Source of the DNA: Bacteroides_E sp964528875
Lineage (GTDB): Bacteria > Bacteroidota > Bacteroidia > Bacteroidales > Bacteroidaceae
Assembly: GCA_964528875.1 (NCBI GenBank)
Contig: CAZGUI010000059.1
Coordinates: 1 to 15,637 of the forward strand
DNA length: 15,637 nucleotides
Direction of reading: 5' to 3'
Numbering within the stretch: the stretch's first letter is position 1; each line of letters begins with the position of its first letter. Shown in pieces: positions 1-7,064 of this stretch. Position numbers and translations under genes: made by a program. The notes below the pieces were generated by a model. That model was given only the letters and a program-made list of their open reading frames with translations, searched no databases and was not told the origin of the DNA.

Positions 1-17
1 GGTCGCAATTTGCGACC
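1..17. repeat. 17-bp inverted repeat inside the ORF6N gene
   Basis: GGTCGCAA-T-TTGCGACC is a perfect inverted repeat with 8-bp arms around a single T. It encodes V-A-N-C-D of the ORF6N protein, so it may be only a by-product of codon use. The same place in the decayed copy at 7313-7329 reads GGTTACAATTTGAGACC and has lost the symmetry. Confidence 0.5.
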
Positions 18-229
18 AGTTCATCTTTCTCTTTATCATCTAACTGAAAGCAAAACTCCTCTGGGAATCTGTTAATATTTCTTTTAACTTGTTCATTAAG
101 ACGTTTTGTTTGTACCTGATAAAGCTCTGCTAAATCTCTATCAATCATTACTTGCTTACCTCGAATGGTGTAAATCAAGTTTTGTATTTGCCTATCCTCA
201 ACAAGAACAAGAGCATTATCATTTGTCAT
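1..229 (-). CDS. ORF6N-domain DNA-binding protein, 3' end outside window
   Basis: Translating the minus strand from the ATG at 229-227 gives an open frame of 76 residues beginning MTNDNALVLVEDRQIQNL and reaching the window edge. Features seen are IYTIRGKQVMIDRDLAELY, then QTKRLNEQVKRN, then RFPEEFCFQL. These are the hallmarks of the ORF6N/KilA-N-type N-terminal domain, a putative DNA-binding domain common in phages and integrative elements. An AGGAGG ribosome binding site lies at 235-240, five bases before the start. The gene follows the XRE regulator by 18 bases, so the two are probably co-transcribed. The C-terminal part is not visible, so its completeness is unknown. A decayed relative is present at 7194-7395. 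Confidence 0.85.
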   Translation of the reverse strand, partial: MTNDNALVLVEDRQIQNLIYTIRGKQVMIDRDLAELYQVQTKRLNEQVKRNINRFPEEFCFQLDDKEKDELVANCD

Positions 230-247
230 AAGTTCCTCCTGTTTCTG

Positions 248-478
248 CTACTTGCAGTTCTTCAACACTTTTTTATACTCAACAATATCCCCAATATCAC
301 AATTCAAAGCCTCACAAATCTTCCCCAATACTTCCATACTGACGGTTTGATTTTTACCCAGCCTGGCAGAAGTTGCAGAAGATATCTGTATCTTTAAACG
401 AAGGTCTTCTTTTTTCATTTTCTTTTTCTTGAGCAACTTCCAAAGTTTCTCATAACTGAAATTAGATGTATTTCCCAT
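248..478 (-). CDS. Small XRE/Cro-CI family transcriptional regulator
   Basis: This is a 76-residue protein. It is a single helix-turn-helix domain: YEKLWKLLKKKKMKKEDLR (helix 1), ISSATSARLGKNQTVSMEVL (helix-turn-helix), then KICEALNCDIGDIVEY. The last motif is the typical end of the small YozG-like Cro/CI repressors, which use 'I...LNCDIGDI(V/M)E'. The length fits that family. The only upstream Shine-Dalgarno-like sequence is a weak AGGATGG, so a slightly later start cannot be excluded. It lies 108 bases after mobC and 18 bases before the ORF6N gene, in the same direction. It probably regulates the mobile element's genes; its target is not known from sequence. Confidence 0.85.
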   Translation of the reverse strand: MGNTSNFSYEKLWKLLKKKKMKKEDLRLKIQISSATSARLGKNQTVSMEVLGKICEALNCDIGDIVEYKKVLKNCK

Positions 479-586
479 TCAATTTCCATCCTATTTTCAT
501 TCAACTTCTATTGATTCATCTTTATTTTTCTAAAGATTATTATATCATGGAATTCCCAATATTGAAGATTAAATTTGTAATTTGTT

Positions 587-934
587 TTATAATTTCTTCG
601 TTCTCTCAAGCAACAGTGAGTGGATATCGAAGATCTCTCGTGACAGATTATCAATTTGGTCTTTCATGCTTTGAATATCATCTCGGTAGATTACACCAGT
701 TTGATTGACTCTTTTTGCAATCTGATTGAGGCTTCCAGTAACTCTAGCAAGTTGTCCTTGTATTTCATTGAAGGGCTTCAAATCTACATAGTAAATTGCT
801 TTTTCAGCCACACATTTTCTTAGGAAGATGCTCATATTCCTGCACTTTGAAAGCCTCCTCTTATTTTCAAAAAGCTCTTTTTCTTCATCTGATAGATAAA
901 CTTTAACTTGATTTTTCCTTACTCTATTTTCCAT
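587..934 (-). CDS. mobC: MobC-family mobilization (relaxosome accessory) protein
   Basis: This is a 115-residue protein starting MENRVRKNQVKVYLSDEEKEL. The N-terminus (VKVYLSDEEKELFENK) looks like a ribbon-helix-helix DNA-binding segment. The C-terminal half contains GSLNQIAKRVNQTGVIYRDDI, the hallmark of bacterial mobilisation protein MobC, which helps the relaxase bind and open oriT during conjugative mobilization. I chose the ATG at 934-932 because AAAGGAG stands 9 bases upstream. A longer frame opens at 1057, but its first codon lies inside a 20-bp palindrome, has no ribosome binding site, and its first 41 residues cover an oriT-like hairpin. In related elements a MobP-type relaxase normally follows mobC; here an XRE gene follows, and no relaxase is in the window. 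Confidence 0.85.
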   Translation of the reverse strand: MENRVRKNQVKVYLSDEEKELFENKRRLSKCRNMSIFLRKCVAEKAIYYVDLKPFNEIQGQLARVTGSLNQIAKRVNQTGVIYRDDIQSMKDQIDNLSREIFDIHSLLLERTKKL

Positions 935-960
935 ATTTTCATTCTCCTTTTTAGTTTTCG

Positions 961-985
961 GGGTCTTAGGGTTCTCCCTAACAAG
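961..985. promoter_or_regulatory. Candidate oriT hairpin upstream of mobC
   Basis: TTAGGG (966-971) and CCCTAA (976-981) form a perfect inverted repeat with a 4-base loop, beside GGGTC and an AT-rich flank. It lies 32 bases before the mobC start. Origins of transfer in mobC-type modules commonly sit just upstream of mobC and consist of such small inverted repeats next to the nick site. Position and structure support the idea; no nick-site consensus is recognised with certainty. Confidence 0.4.
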
Positions 986-1041
986 TAAAATAATTTGATA
1001 GCTAGAACAGTCGATTTCGATGGTCTGGATAATCAAATTTC

Positions 1042-1061
1042 GTAAATGAGTACTCATTTAC
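1042..1061. promoter_or_regulatory. 20-bp perfect palindrome upstream of mobC, probable operator
   Basis: GTAAATGAGT followed directly by its exact complement ACTCATTTAC makes a 20-bp palindrome without spacer. A perfect palindrome of this length is unlikely by chance in AT-rich DNA and fits a binding site for a dimeric regulator. Candidates in the same element are the XRE protein at 248-478 and the ribbon-helix-helix part of MobC. It lies about 107 bases upstream of mobC. Confidence 0.55.
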
Positions 1062-1189
1062 TGTGCTTGCTACATAAGTTAGAGCAAAAAATGTTAAGGC
1101 TGCGATTTTCAACTTTTTATCATCATTTCACTAGCACAGAAGAGAAATGGCTAAAACACAAATTCTAAAAGTTTAAAAAAGTCCGCTAT

Positions 1190-1236
1190 CGCTACCTCAC
1201 TACCTTTTTGTATCGGGTAGCAAGGTAGTGGTAGCG
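1190..1236. repeat. Inverted GCTACC/CACTACC repeats, candidate replication origin
   Basis: CGCTACC and CACTACC (1190-1204) face GGTAGTG and GTAGCG (1224-1236). Between them is a 19-base spacer that carries a further GGGTAGC, so one short motif recurs several times in both orientations. It sits 17 bases beyond the stop codon of the VapE-type helicase gene and is followed on the minus strand by an AT-rich stretch. Phage satellites and related elements often place iteron-like origins next to their replication helicase. An alternative is a weak terminator for the helicase gene, since a T run (TTTTTT) follows on the minus strand after a GATAGCGGAC gap. Confidence 0.45.
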
Positions 1237-1252
1237 AAGAATTTCAAAACTC

Positions 1253-2638
1253 CTAAAACGGTACATCATCGTAGTTTATTTCTTGAAACGTTTCTATACG
1301 TTTATAAAACTTCTTACTGACTCTCACCACATTATCAATCTTCACTTTTTTACTCTTAACCGATGGGACCAGTTTCCAAATACCAGCCATTTCATTCTCC
1401 ATTAGTTCAGAAAATACTTTCTCATTGGTTTCAGGATACCTACTCGTGACCTCGGCGGAACATAGGATGTCCCTGGTGTCTGATTGCGTATCCTTCCATT
1501 CCATAAAATCAAGAAAGTTTTGAACATGTCGGTTATCACTCTTGTGCGTTTGAATGACATAAGCCAAGTCAGTTCGTAGTTCTTTTGGAAGCGTAAAATC
1601 ATGCATTTTGTTTTTATAAATCTGAACTGCTTGTGCAACTGCTCCCTTGAAGTCTTTGTCCACAATAGTCTTATAATCTTCTCTAGAAATCATCTCTAAA
1701 ACCGGAAACTTCTCTGCATCATAGAAAACCGGAAGTTGGATCTTATCAATATCTACCTTAACCGGTAAATACCTTCGTTCACCTGAAAAGTCTCCTAAAA
1801 AGGTGGCATCATTAGTGGTTGCAATTAGGATACATGTTCGTTTCACATCGGCAGAGTATCTCTCATAAGGTAACCTTACTGTGCTAGTCCTTGCTGAGAT
1901 AAAGAGCTTTGCCTCATCAGCACTTTTAGCATTCCTAAGAGCCACAAATTCTTCTAATTCAACAACCGTTTTGCCAACAAGGTTACTTACTGCATCTTTT
2001 CCTTTTATGTTGTTAAGCGAACAATACCAGTCAGGTTGCAGTGCCAGTCTTTCAATAAAACTTGTCTTTCCAATTCCTTGTACTCCAGTTAAAACCATGA
2101 GTTCATCGAACTTACAACCTGGTTCAAATATTCTTTTCACCATTCCTACCAAGATATGTTCCATAATCCAGGCGTTAAGTTTGGAGTCTTCTGCTCCTAG
2201 ATACTTTGGTAGTAATTTTAAAATATAATCTTCTCCATCATGTGATAGTGATTCCAGATACAAGGCCGGTAAATTGACAGCTCGTTTATTAGCTACAAAA
2301 GTAATCGCATCGTCCATTTTATTTTTTGAATACTTAATTCCAAAAGCACGCTCAATCTCCACACCTAGGACATTTGTCATATGGTCATTCCATTTTCGGA
2401 ATTCATTTATTTTCTTCTCTTCGCCTTTGAGATGACCATAAAATTTGATTGTCATGCTACAACTATCAAAGAAGATATTACCTTCAATGATTCCAGCCGA
2501 TTTACAGAAACTCTCATTAACTATGGCTGTTATTAGGTTGGTGGTCGTATTTAAAATTTGACCTTTCTTCGTTAGCTCAAGGTCTCGGTTTAGGAAATCA
2601 GAAAGTTTTGAGTTATCAAATATTAGCCAGTTATTCAA
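1253..2638 (-). CDS. VapE-type superfamily 3 replication helicase/ATPase
   Basis: The 461-residue product belongs to the virulence-associated protein E family, the helicase-like replication protein of phages and satellite elements. Visible motifs are Walker A GVQGIGKTS (about 185-193), Walker B VVELEEF (about 225-231), the polar motif IATTN (about 272-276) and an arginine-finger-like GERRYLPV (about 286-293). Start choice: the frame is open to a TTG at 2725 with no ribosome binding site, but the TTG at 2638 has GGGAGG at 2647-2652, eight bases upstream. It also overlaps the stop codon of a different reading frame (2633-2631) that looks like the end of the preceding gene. The start at 2638 therefore gives MNNWLIFDNSKL and a nearly normal family length. 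The protein probably unwinds the element's origin after excision; that role is inferred from the family. Confidence 0.85.
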   Translation of the reverse strand: MNNWLIFDNSKLSDFLNRDLELTKKGQILNTTTNLITAIVNESFCKSAGIIEGNIFFDSCSMTIKFYGHLKGEEKKINEFRKWNDHMTNVLGVEIERAFGIKYSKNKMDDAITFVANKRAVNLPALYLESLSHDGEDYILKLLPKYLGAEDSKLNAWIMEHILVGMVKRIFEPGCKFDELMVLTGVQGIGKTSFIERLALQPDWYCSLNNIKGKDAVSNLVGKTVVELEEFVALRNAKSADEAKLFISARTSTVRLPYERYSADVKRTCILIATTNDATFLGDFSGERRYLPVKVDIDKIQLPVFYDAEKFPVLEMISREDYKTIVDKDFKGAVAQAVQIYKNKMHDFTLPKELRTDLAYVIQTHKSDNRHVQNFLDFMEWKDTQSDTRDILCSAEVTSRYPETNEKVFSELMENEMAGIWKLVPSVKSKKVKIDNVVRVSKKFYKRIETFQEINYDDVPF

Positions 2639-2760
2639 GGGCAAGTCCTCCCTTGGTTTTAGTTTTTTGATAATCCCAATAACTTTGATTTCCAACTTGA
2701 ATTGCCTTTTGAATACTAGATTCAAGATATCTCAAATACGCTATTTCCGTTTTCCTTTTG
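2631..2760 (-). pseudogene. 3' remnant of the gene preceding the VapE helicase
   Basis: On the minus strand, in the frame not used by the helicase, an open stretch encodes EIAYLRYLESSIQKAIQVG and continues NQSYWDYQKTKTKGGLALE before TAA at 2633-2631. The composition is protein-like and it ends exactly where the helicase begins (TTG overlapping GAA-TAA). This is how translationally coupled primase-helicase pairs are arranged in phage-like elements. It is cut off: an in-frame TGA lies near 2775, and by then the DNA is already part of the plus-strand open frame. I read it as the C-terminal tail of a gene truncated by a recombination junction between about 2735 and 2775. The product is not identified; a primase or replication accessory protein is likely from position only. 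Confidence 0.5.
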
Positions 2761-2819
2761 CTCCTGTCTCCCAATCAAATACCGAAATCTATCAAATTAT
2801 TTTTGACTATGAAAAAGAT

Positions 2820-3005
2820 ATGAAGTTTCGTCCCATAATAGAGACTGGTACTGCTAGGCTAGTATCTGGTAACACAGAATTTTCAGACTTTCTTGTTGAA
2901 TGGGATGAGATGCGAACAAAACATTATAATGGAGAAATTTCGGATCAAGAATTTGATGACTGGAAATTATCCTACCCAAAGAAAAGCAGATTTTTAAGGA
3001 AATGA
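2820..3005 (+). CDS. Small acidic protein of unknown function, possibly a truncated C-terminal fragment
   Basis: This is a 61-residue frame from the ATG at 2820, starting MKFRPIIETGTARLVSGN and containing FLVEWDEMRTKHYNGEIS followed by DQEFDDWKLSYPKKS. I do not recognise the family. The ATG lacks a good ribosome binding site, and the frame stays open and protein-like upstream (NTEIYQIIFDYEKD) to about 2745. It may therefore be the C-terminal end of a larger gene cut at the same junction that truncated the minus-strand gene beyond it. It ends 24 bases before the FRG gene, in the same direction, so the two were probably co-transcribed. No membrane segment or signal peptide is visible. Confidence 0.5.
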   Translation: MKFRPIIETGTARLVSGNTEFSDFLVEWDEMRTKHYNGEISDQEFDDWKLSYPKKSRFLRK

Positions 3006-3029
3006 CTTTGAAAAAGGAGGTGAAATTAA

Positions 3030-3862
3030 ATGTCTATAAAGAACATATCAGATTATATAAACATGCTAAAAAAAATACCTGGACCTCGCGATACTGAACT
3101 TTTCTTTAGGGGCCATTCCGACATAGATTTCGAACTTAAACCAGGTATTTATAGAAAAAGTAAACATCTTTTAAATGAAAACAAGCTTTTTAAGGAATTT
3201 ATACTAAGAACGCCAATTGATTTTTTGAATGAGAAAAGCGCTTTAGAAAAGCTAGTTAAAATGCAACATTATGGTCTTCCTACACGACTTTTAGACTAAC
3301 TTCGAATCCACTTGTTGCTCTTTATTTTGCCTGTAGTGGCAATGAAAAAAAAGATGGAAAAGTCATTGTATTTAGAATCCCTAATTCCGATATCAAATAT
3401 TATGATAGTGATACAGTTAGTATATTAGCAAATATTTCCAAAAGACCATCATCTTTTACGATTAAAGACATTAAGGAGTTGGATATAAAAGAATTCAACG
3501 ATCAAGACGAAATTAAGCTTCTACTTCATGAAATAAAAGAAGAAAAAGGATATTTCCAACCGATAATAAATCCTAACGATCTTGAGAAAGTTGTTGCAGT
3601 AAAAGTAAAACAAAGCAATAGTAGAATTATAAAACAAAGTGGATCTTTTTTGATTTTCGGAATAAATGATGAAAAAAATAAACCTGCTTTAGTTCCTGAA
3701 AAATGGATTGTTGAAATTAAAAAGGAAGAACTTGACTTTACAGTTAATCATGAAAGCAAAAAAGAAATATTGAGAGAACTAGATACTCTTGAGATAAATG
3801 AATCAACATTATTTCCAGAGCTGGAAAATCAATCTCGTTATTTGAAAAATAAATATAGCTAA
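3030..3862 (+). pseudogene. FRG-domain protein, frameshifted
   Basis: The ATG at 3030 has a strong AAAGGAGGTG site. The first frame encodes ELFFRGHSDIDFELKPGIYR, the N-terminal (F/Y)RG motif that names the FRG domain, and ends KMQHYGLPTRLLD followed by TAA at 3297-3299. One missing base near 3297-3300 explains the break: restoring it gives TRLLDLTSNPLVALYFACSG, the conserved core of the family. The second frame then runs without stops to 3862 (FPELENQSRYLKNKYS, a typical FRG C-terminus). The restored protein would be about 277 residues, apparently full length. FRG proteins are often found in defence and mobile regions, but their biochemistry is not settled. It overlaps the tail of the convergent GmrSD gene. 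As it stands it is probably inactive unless the deletion is a sequencing error. Confidence 0.85.
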
Positions 3863-5497
3863 CAAAAAAGGACCGTAACGATTTGAGGAGACCCCAATCA
3901 TTATTAACCTCAGAAAGTTCTATTAGTATTCCGACTTTGGATTGGGCATAGCTTTCCTGTTTCTTTTGAAAATATCCATTACTTGCAATAATATTCAGTT
4001 TTTTCTCAAATGGAATTTTATTACCAATATGCTCAACTAATTCTTTAACTTCTTTATCACTCGTTGTAGGGAAATAGCTAGATTGCCATTTTTGAGGCAA
4101 GATATGTTCAATCTCCCATTTTTCAGGTAAAAGTGTATCTTGGTGCTGGTAGGCTAGTATTTTTAGAATCATTCTTACCGTATTTCTATGAGCATTCTTA
4201 ATTTTTTCTTTCAATTCCTTTTCATCAACTTCATTGAAATCGAATTTAGGATTTGAAGAATTAATTATCTCAGCATTCAGATTTAGAATACCTCGTTTTA
4301 CTGCATTTATAGTCGGAGTAACAATATATCTTGCTGATAGAACAGATAGTAGTCGCTTTAAGAATCGTAAGAATGCATCTTCAAAATCCTGAGATTTATG
4401 GTATTTCAAATAATAAATAACAACTGGATATTTCCAGAATTCATTAGGGTAGGAGGTTAGTCCATCTAAAACCTGTTGAATTTCTATATTACTAGACCAC
4501 CGTTCATCACCTAAAGCAGTACGATTGTTGACTACAAGCCATAAATTCAATATCGTACTCAAATCACTCATGACATTATCGGCGTATAGTTTTTCGAAAT
4601 TGTTCTTTGAATAATATTTTCTGGCTCCAGGTGTCGTTGTATTTCTATCATTTTCTAGAGCTCTGAGGTGAAACATATAGTAATAGAACAACCTTTGAAC
4701 ACTTTCATTAGCATCCGTTGCGTCTTCATCTAACTTCTGCCACGCCTCTATAAAATCAGTTTTCTTATCTGAAGGTAAATGATTATATATCTTGGCTTTG
4801 AAGATATCTGCATCAGACAAAGCCAACCCTCTATCATTTAAAGTAGAGAAAATTGTCAGTGCCGTATCTTGTGAATCTGCAGTGATTGGTAATAAAATGG
4901 CTTTGTTGAGAACGTTTCTAATAAAGTAATAAAATAATTCTGGTTCAGCAGTAACATATTTTTCGATTAATTCTTGGAACAGAAGATAATTTTTAGAGTA
5001 GTTATCATCTGCCGAAATTGATGCTTCGCCATTTATTAAGATATCCGAAAAAATTTTATTACCATCATCCCCATAACACGAGAAAAAATCAAAGTTTTTT
5101 GGAAATCAACTGCTGCAGTCAACTCATCTTGTTCCCAAAGTGCTGACTCAATCTGAGCTTTAAAGTTTTTTGACTCTAGTGTTTCAGTCATAGATTCTAA
5201 CTTAGTATAGATTGCTCTCAATAATAAGAATAATGAGGTGATTCGTTGCTGCCCATCAATAATCTCTTGTTCTCCGCCTTCATTCTCATAAGCAACTATT
5301 GTGCCAAGAAAATATGTACTCTCGGTGTTTTTCGTGTTGTTTTCAGTATACTCAACTAAATCATCAAACAAGGTTTGTATTTGTTCGTCAAACCAAGCAT
5401 AAGGGCGTTGATATTCAGGTATGACAAATTTTTTCTCTTTGCCAGTTTCTAATAATTGCTTAACGCTTTGTTTATTTACTTCAATAGTTGTTGCCAC
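3859..5497 (-). pseudogene. GmrSD-type (DUF262-DUF1524) type IV restriction protein, frameshifted and 3'-truncated
   Basis: The probable start is GTG at 5497 with GGAGAGG just upstream (an in-frame TTG at 5515 is weaker). The N-terminal DUF262 part has the signature YQRPYAW and EIIDGQQRITSLFLLLRAI (the DGQQR nucleotide-hydrolysis motif). After a frameshift between about 5080 and 5120, the other frame reads YGDDGNKIFSDIL, then DTALTIFSTLNDRGLALSDA, and runs into the DUF1524 HNH nuclease part with EIEHILPQKW and KKLNIIASNGYFQKKQESYA. Near 3887 a second one-base deletion breaks DWGLPQIVT. Beyond 3863 the sequence belongs to the opposite FRG gene, so the last few dozen residues are gone. GmrSD proteins cut DNA carrying modified cytosine. 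With two frameshifts and no normal C-terminus, this copy is almost certainly dead. Confidence 0.88.
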
Positions 5498-5529
5498 ATT
5501 CACCTCTCCAATCAAAATTATCTATCTTT

Positions 5530-5560
5530 ATTTTATCTTCGCATACTAGATGTCGTTCAA
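5530..5560 (-). promoter_or_regulatory. Possible promoter of the GmrSD gene
   Basis: On the minus strand TTGAAC (5555-5560) and TAAAAT (5530-5535) are separated by 19 bases, 33 bases before the GTG start. The hexamers fit a sigma-A promoter moderately and the spacing is slightly long. It lies in the 113-base gap after abiEii. Confidence 0.3.
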
Positions 5561-5610
5561 TCAAACTCATCCCATACAGTTCAAGGAATCAAATAAATTT
5601 CCATGTACCT

Positions 5611-6450
5611 TTACAGTTTCAACCTATCCATCACATCCATAACAGCCTCGCATGTTTCTTCAAATGAAATTTCTTTTGCGTAATCAAAATTGCGTTGATA
5701 CTTTTGCCATTGTTCTTGCATGAACTCGCTTCCACGAACAACCGACATTGTATTTTGATACTGTTTCATTAATTCTAGAGAATTTCGCTTACTAGCAGTA
5801 GCTATTAGTGCTGCTCTTAGATGATCGAGATTGATATTTTGTCGCTGTAATTTCCATAAAATATACACATCGTAATAATCACGTGGTCGTGTTGTTTGAT
5901 CTCCTCGAGAAAGAATAGCTTCCAACTTTTCAGATATTACAGTTTCAAGATTGTATGCTAAAACTAAAATACTCTTTTCATCAAACATGGTCTTATATTC
6001 ATATTGAATTTCTTTTGGTGTAATCTTATCGCCTGTAGTGATATCTAGTGTAAGCGGTACTGCCATTGGAGGAAAATTGCCAACCAAGTGAACACGATAG
6101 CCAGTATAATCATCACCTCCTCGTATTTCACTAATATTGTTAAACTCAAAAGAGATGTCATCATCGACTGAAATTCGAATGATTTCATCGAACATCATTT
6201 TGATATTCTCAGGATTGACTGGTTCACCCTTAATTGTGACATCCATATCCATTGTAGCTCTTGTATCTAAACCTACCATTGAAGCAATCAAAAATCCACC
6301 CTTGAGAATAAAGTTATCCTTATATTTTGATAAAGAAATACGCTCTAATAGGCGTTCTAGCATGTAGTTCTGTAAAACAAGTTGCGCAGAAATCTTTTTC
6401 TCCCTTGAGATATTTCTGACTATGGCTTTTAGCTGTGTTGCATTTTTCAA
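5611..6450 (-). CDS. abiEii: AbiEii nucleotidyltransferase toxin (abortive infection / type IV toxin-antitoxin)
   Basis: This 279-residue protein of the AbiEii/DUF1814 family is a nucleotidyltransferase-fold toxin. In AbiE systems it arrests growth and blocks phage spread when not counteracted. The fold's first motif is visible as ILKGGFLIAS (about 48-57) followed by TMDMDVTI with the catalytic D68-x-D70. Further conserved stretches are LTLDITTGD (about 133-141), ETVISEKLEAILSRGDQ (about 169-185, with K175) and RPRDYYDVY (about 188-196). The start is TTG at 6450-6448, overlapping the antitoxin stop as TTGA, with GGAGG at 6458-6462 seven bases upstream. This gives tight translational coupling to abiEi. 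Length and motifs are complete, so it appears functional. Confidence 0.93.
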   Translation of the reverse strand: MKNATQLKAIVRNISREKKISAQLVLQNYMLERLLERISLSKYKDNFILKGGFLIASMVGLDTRATMDMDVTIKGEPVNPENIKMMFDEIIRISVDDDISFEFNNISEIRGGDDYTGYRVHLVGNFPPMAVPLTLDITTGDKITPKEIQYEYKTMFDEKSILVLAYNLETVISEKLEAILSRGDQTTRPRDYYDVYILWKLQRQNINLDHLRAALIATASKRNSLELMKQYQNTMSVVRGSEFMQEQWQKYQRNFDYAKEISFEETCEAVMDVMDRLKL

Positions 6451-7040
6451 ATTAACACCTCCAAGTAGGTTCTGACTTTTTCTTCAACCTTTAGGATTTT
6501 TGCATATTCTGATAACTTTGGTATGTTTTTATTTGGTTTTGCAGCATATCGTTTGAAAGCCTCTGCAATAACACCTGTTTCTACCCTACTTCTCGGTCTT
6601 AAAATATCACACAAGGTTTTTTCCATGGTATAGCTTAATATTTCATTTCCTGATGGTGACATTACAGTCTCAATACCCATGCTATAAAATGGTTCTTTCG
6701 CTCGGCTAGCAATAACCCCTTCTTTTTTCACGTTACTAAGATTATAGTTTTCTGGAAAGGTCATAGAATAAACAAGTGGTGTTCTATCTGTTAAATCATG
6801 TAAAAACAGAGCAGTTTCATATGAAAATACTCCTTTTTTAAATTGAGCCTGGAGAATTAAAAATTCATCATCCCAAACTTCAGGCAAAACATAAACACCT
6901 CTTGCCACTTTTTCTAGCAAGCCTTTATCAACTAGGATTTTTAAATATTGGCGGGCGATACCAGCAGACTGAATCATGGCAGTCGTTACTGTGCCATTAT
7001 TTTCTTTTGCAATTGCAAGTACTTTGTTTGCATTAGACAT
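6447..7040 (-). CDS. abiEi: AbiEi antitoxin / autorepressor
   Basis: This 197-residue protein has an N-terminal winged-helix domain (VLAIAKENNGTVTTAMIQSA, then GIARQYLKILVDKGLLEKVA and RGVYVLP, about 7-52). The AbiEi C-terminal domain follows (FSYETALFLHDLTDRTP at about 71-87, IETVMSPSGNEILSYTMEKT, then LCDILRPRSRVE). In characterised AbiE systems this protein neutralises the AbiEii toxin without forming a stable complex (type IV) and represses its own promoter by binding inverted repeats through the N-terminal domain. Both features fit here: the toxin gene overlaps it by 4 bases, and a 17-bp inverted repeat covers the promoter. The ATG has GAGGT seven bases upstream. It appears intact. Confidence 0.93.
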   Translation of the reverse strand: MSNANKVLAIAKENNGTVTTAMIQSAGIARQYLKILVDKGLLEKVARGVYVLPEVWDDEFLILQAQFKKGVFSYETALFLHDLTDRTPLVYSMTFPENYNLSNVKKEGVIASRAKEPFYSMGIETVMSPSGNEILSYTMEKTLCDILRPRSRVETGVIAEAFKRYAAKPNKNIPKLSEYAKILKVEEKVRTYLEVLI

Positions 7041-7064
7041 GCTGCTACCTCATTTTTAGCATCA

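Noticed and set aside
935..1057. N-terminal extension of MobC from an ATG at 1057
   Set aside because: No ribosome binding site, the start codon lies inside a 20-bp palindrome, and the extension covers an oriT-like hairpin; the ATG at 934 has a good site and gives the normal family length.
1881..2228. 115-residue plus-strand open frame
   Set aside because: It lies entirely antisense to the VapE helicase core with Walker motifs, has no ribosome binding site and no protein-like features.
6137..6367. Plus-strand open frame antisense to abiEii
   Set aside because: Shadow of the strongly supported toxin gene; no start signals.
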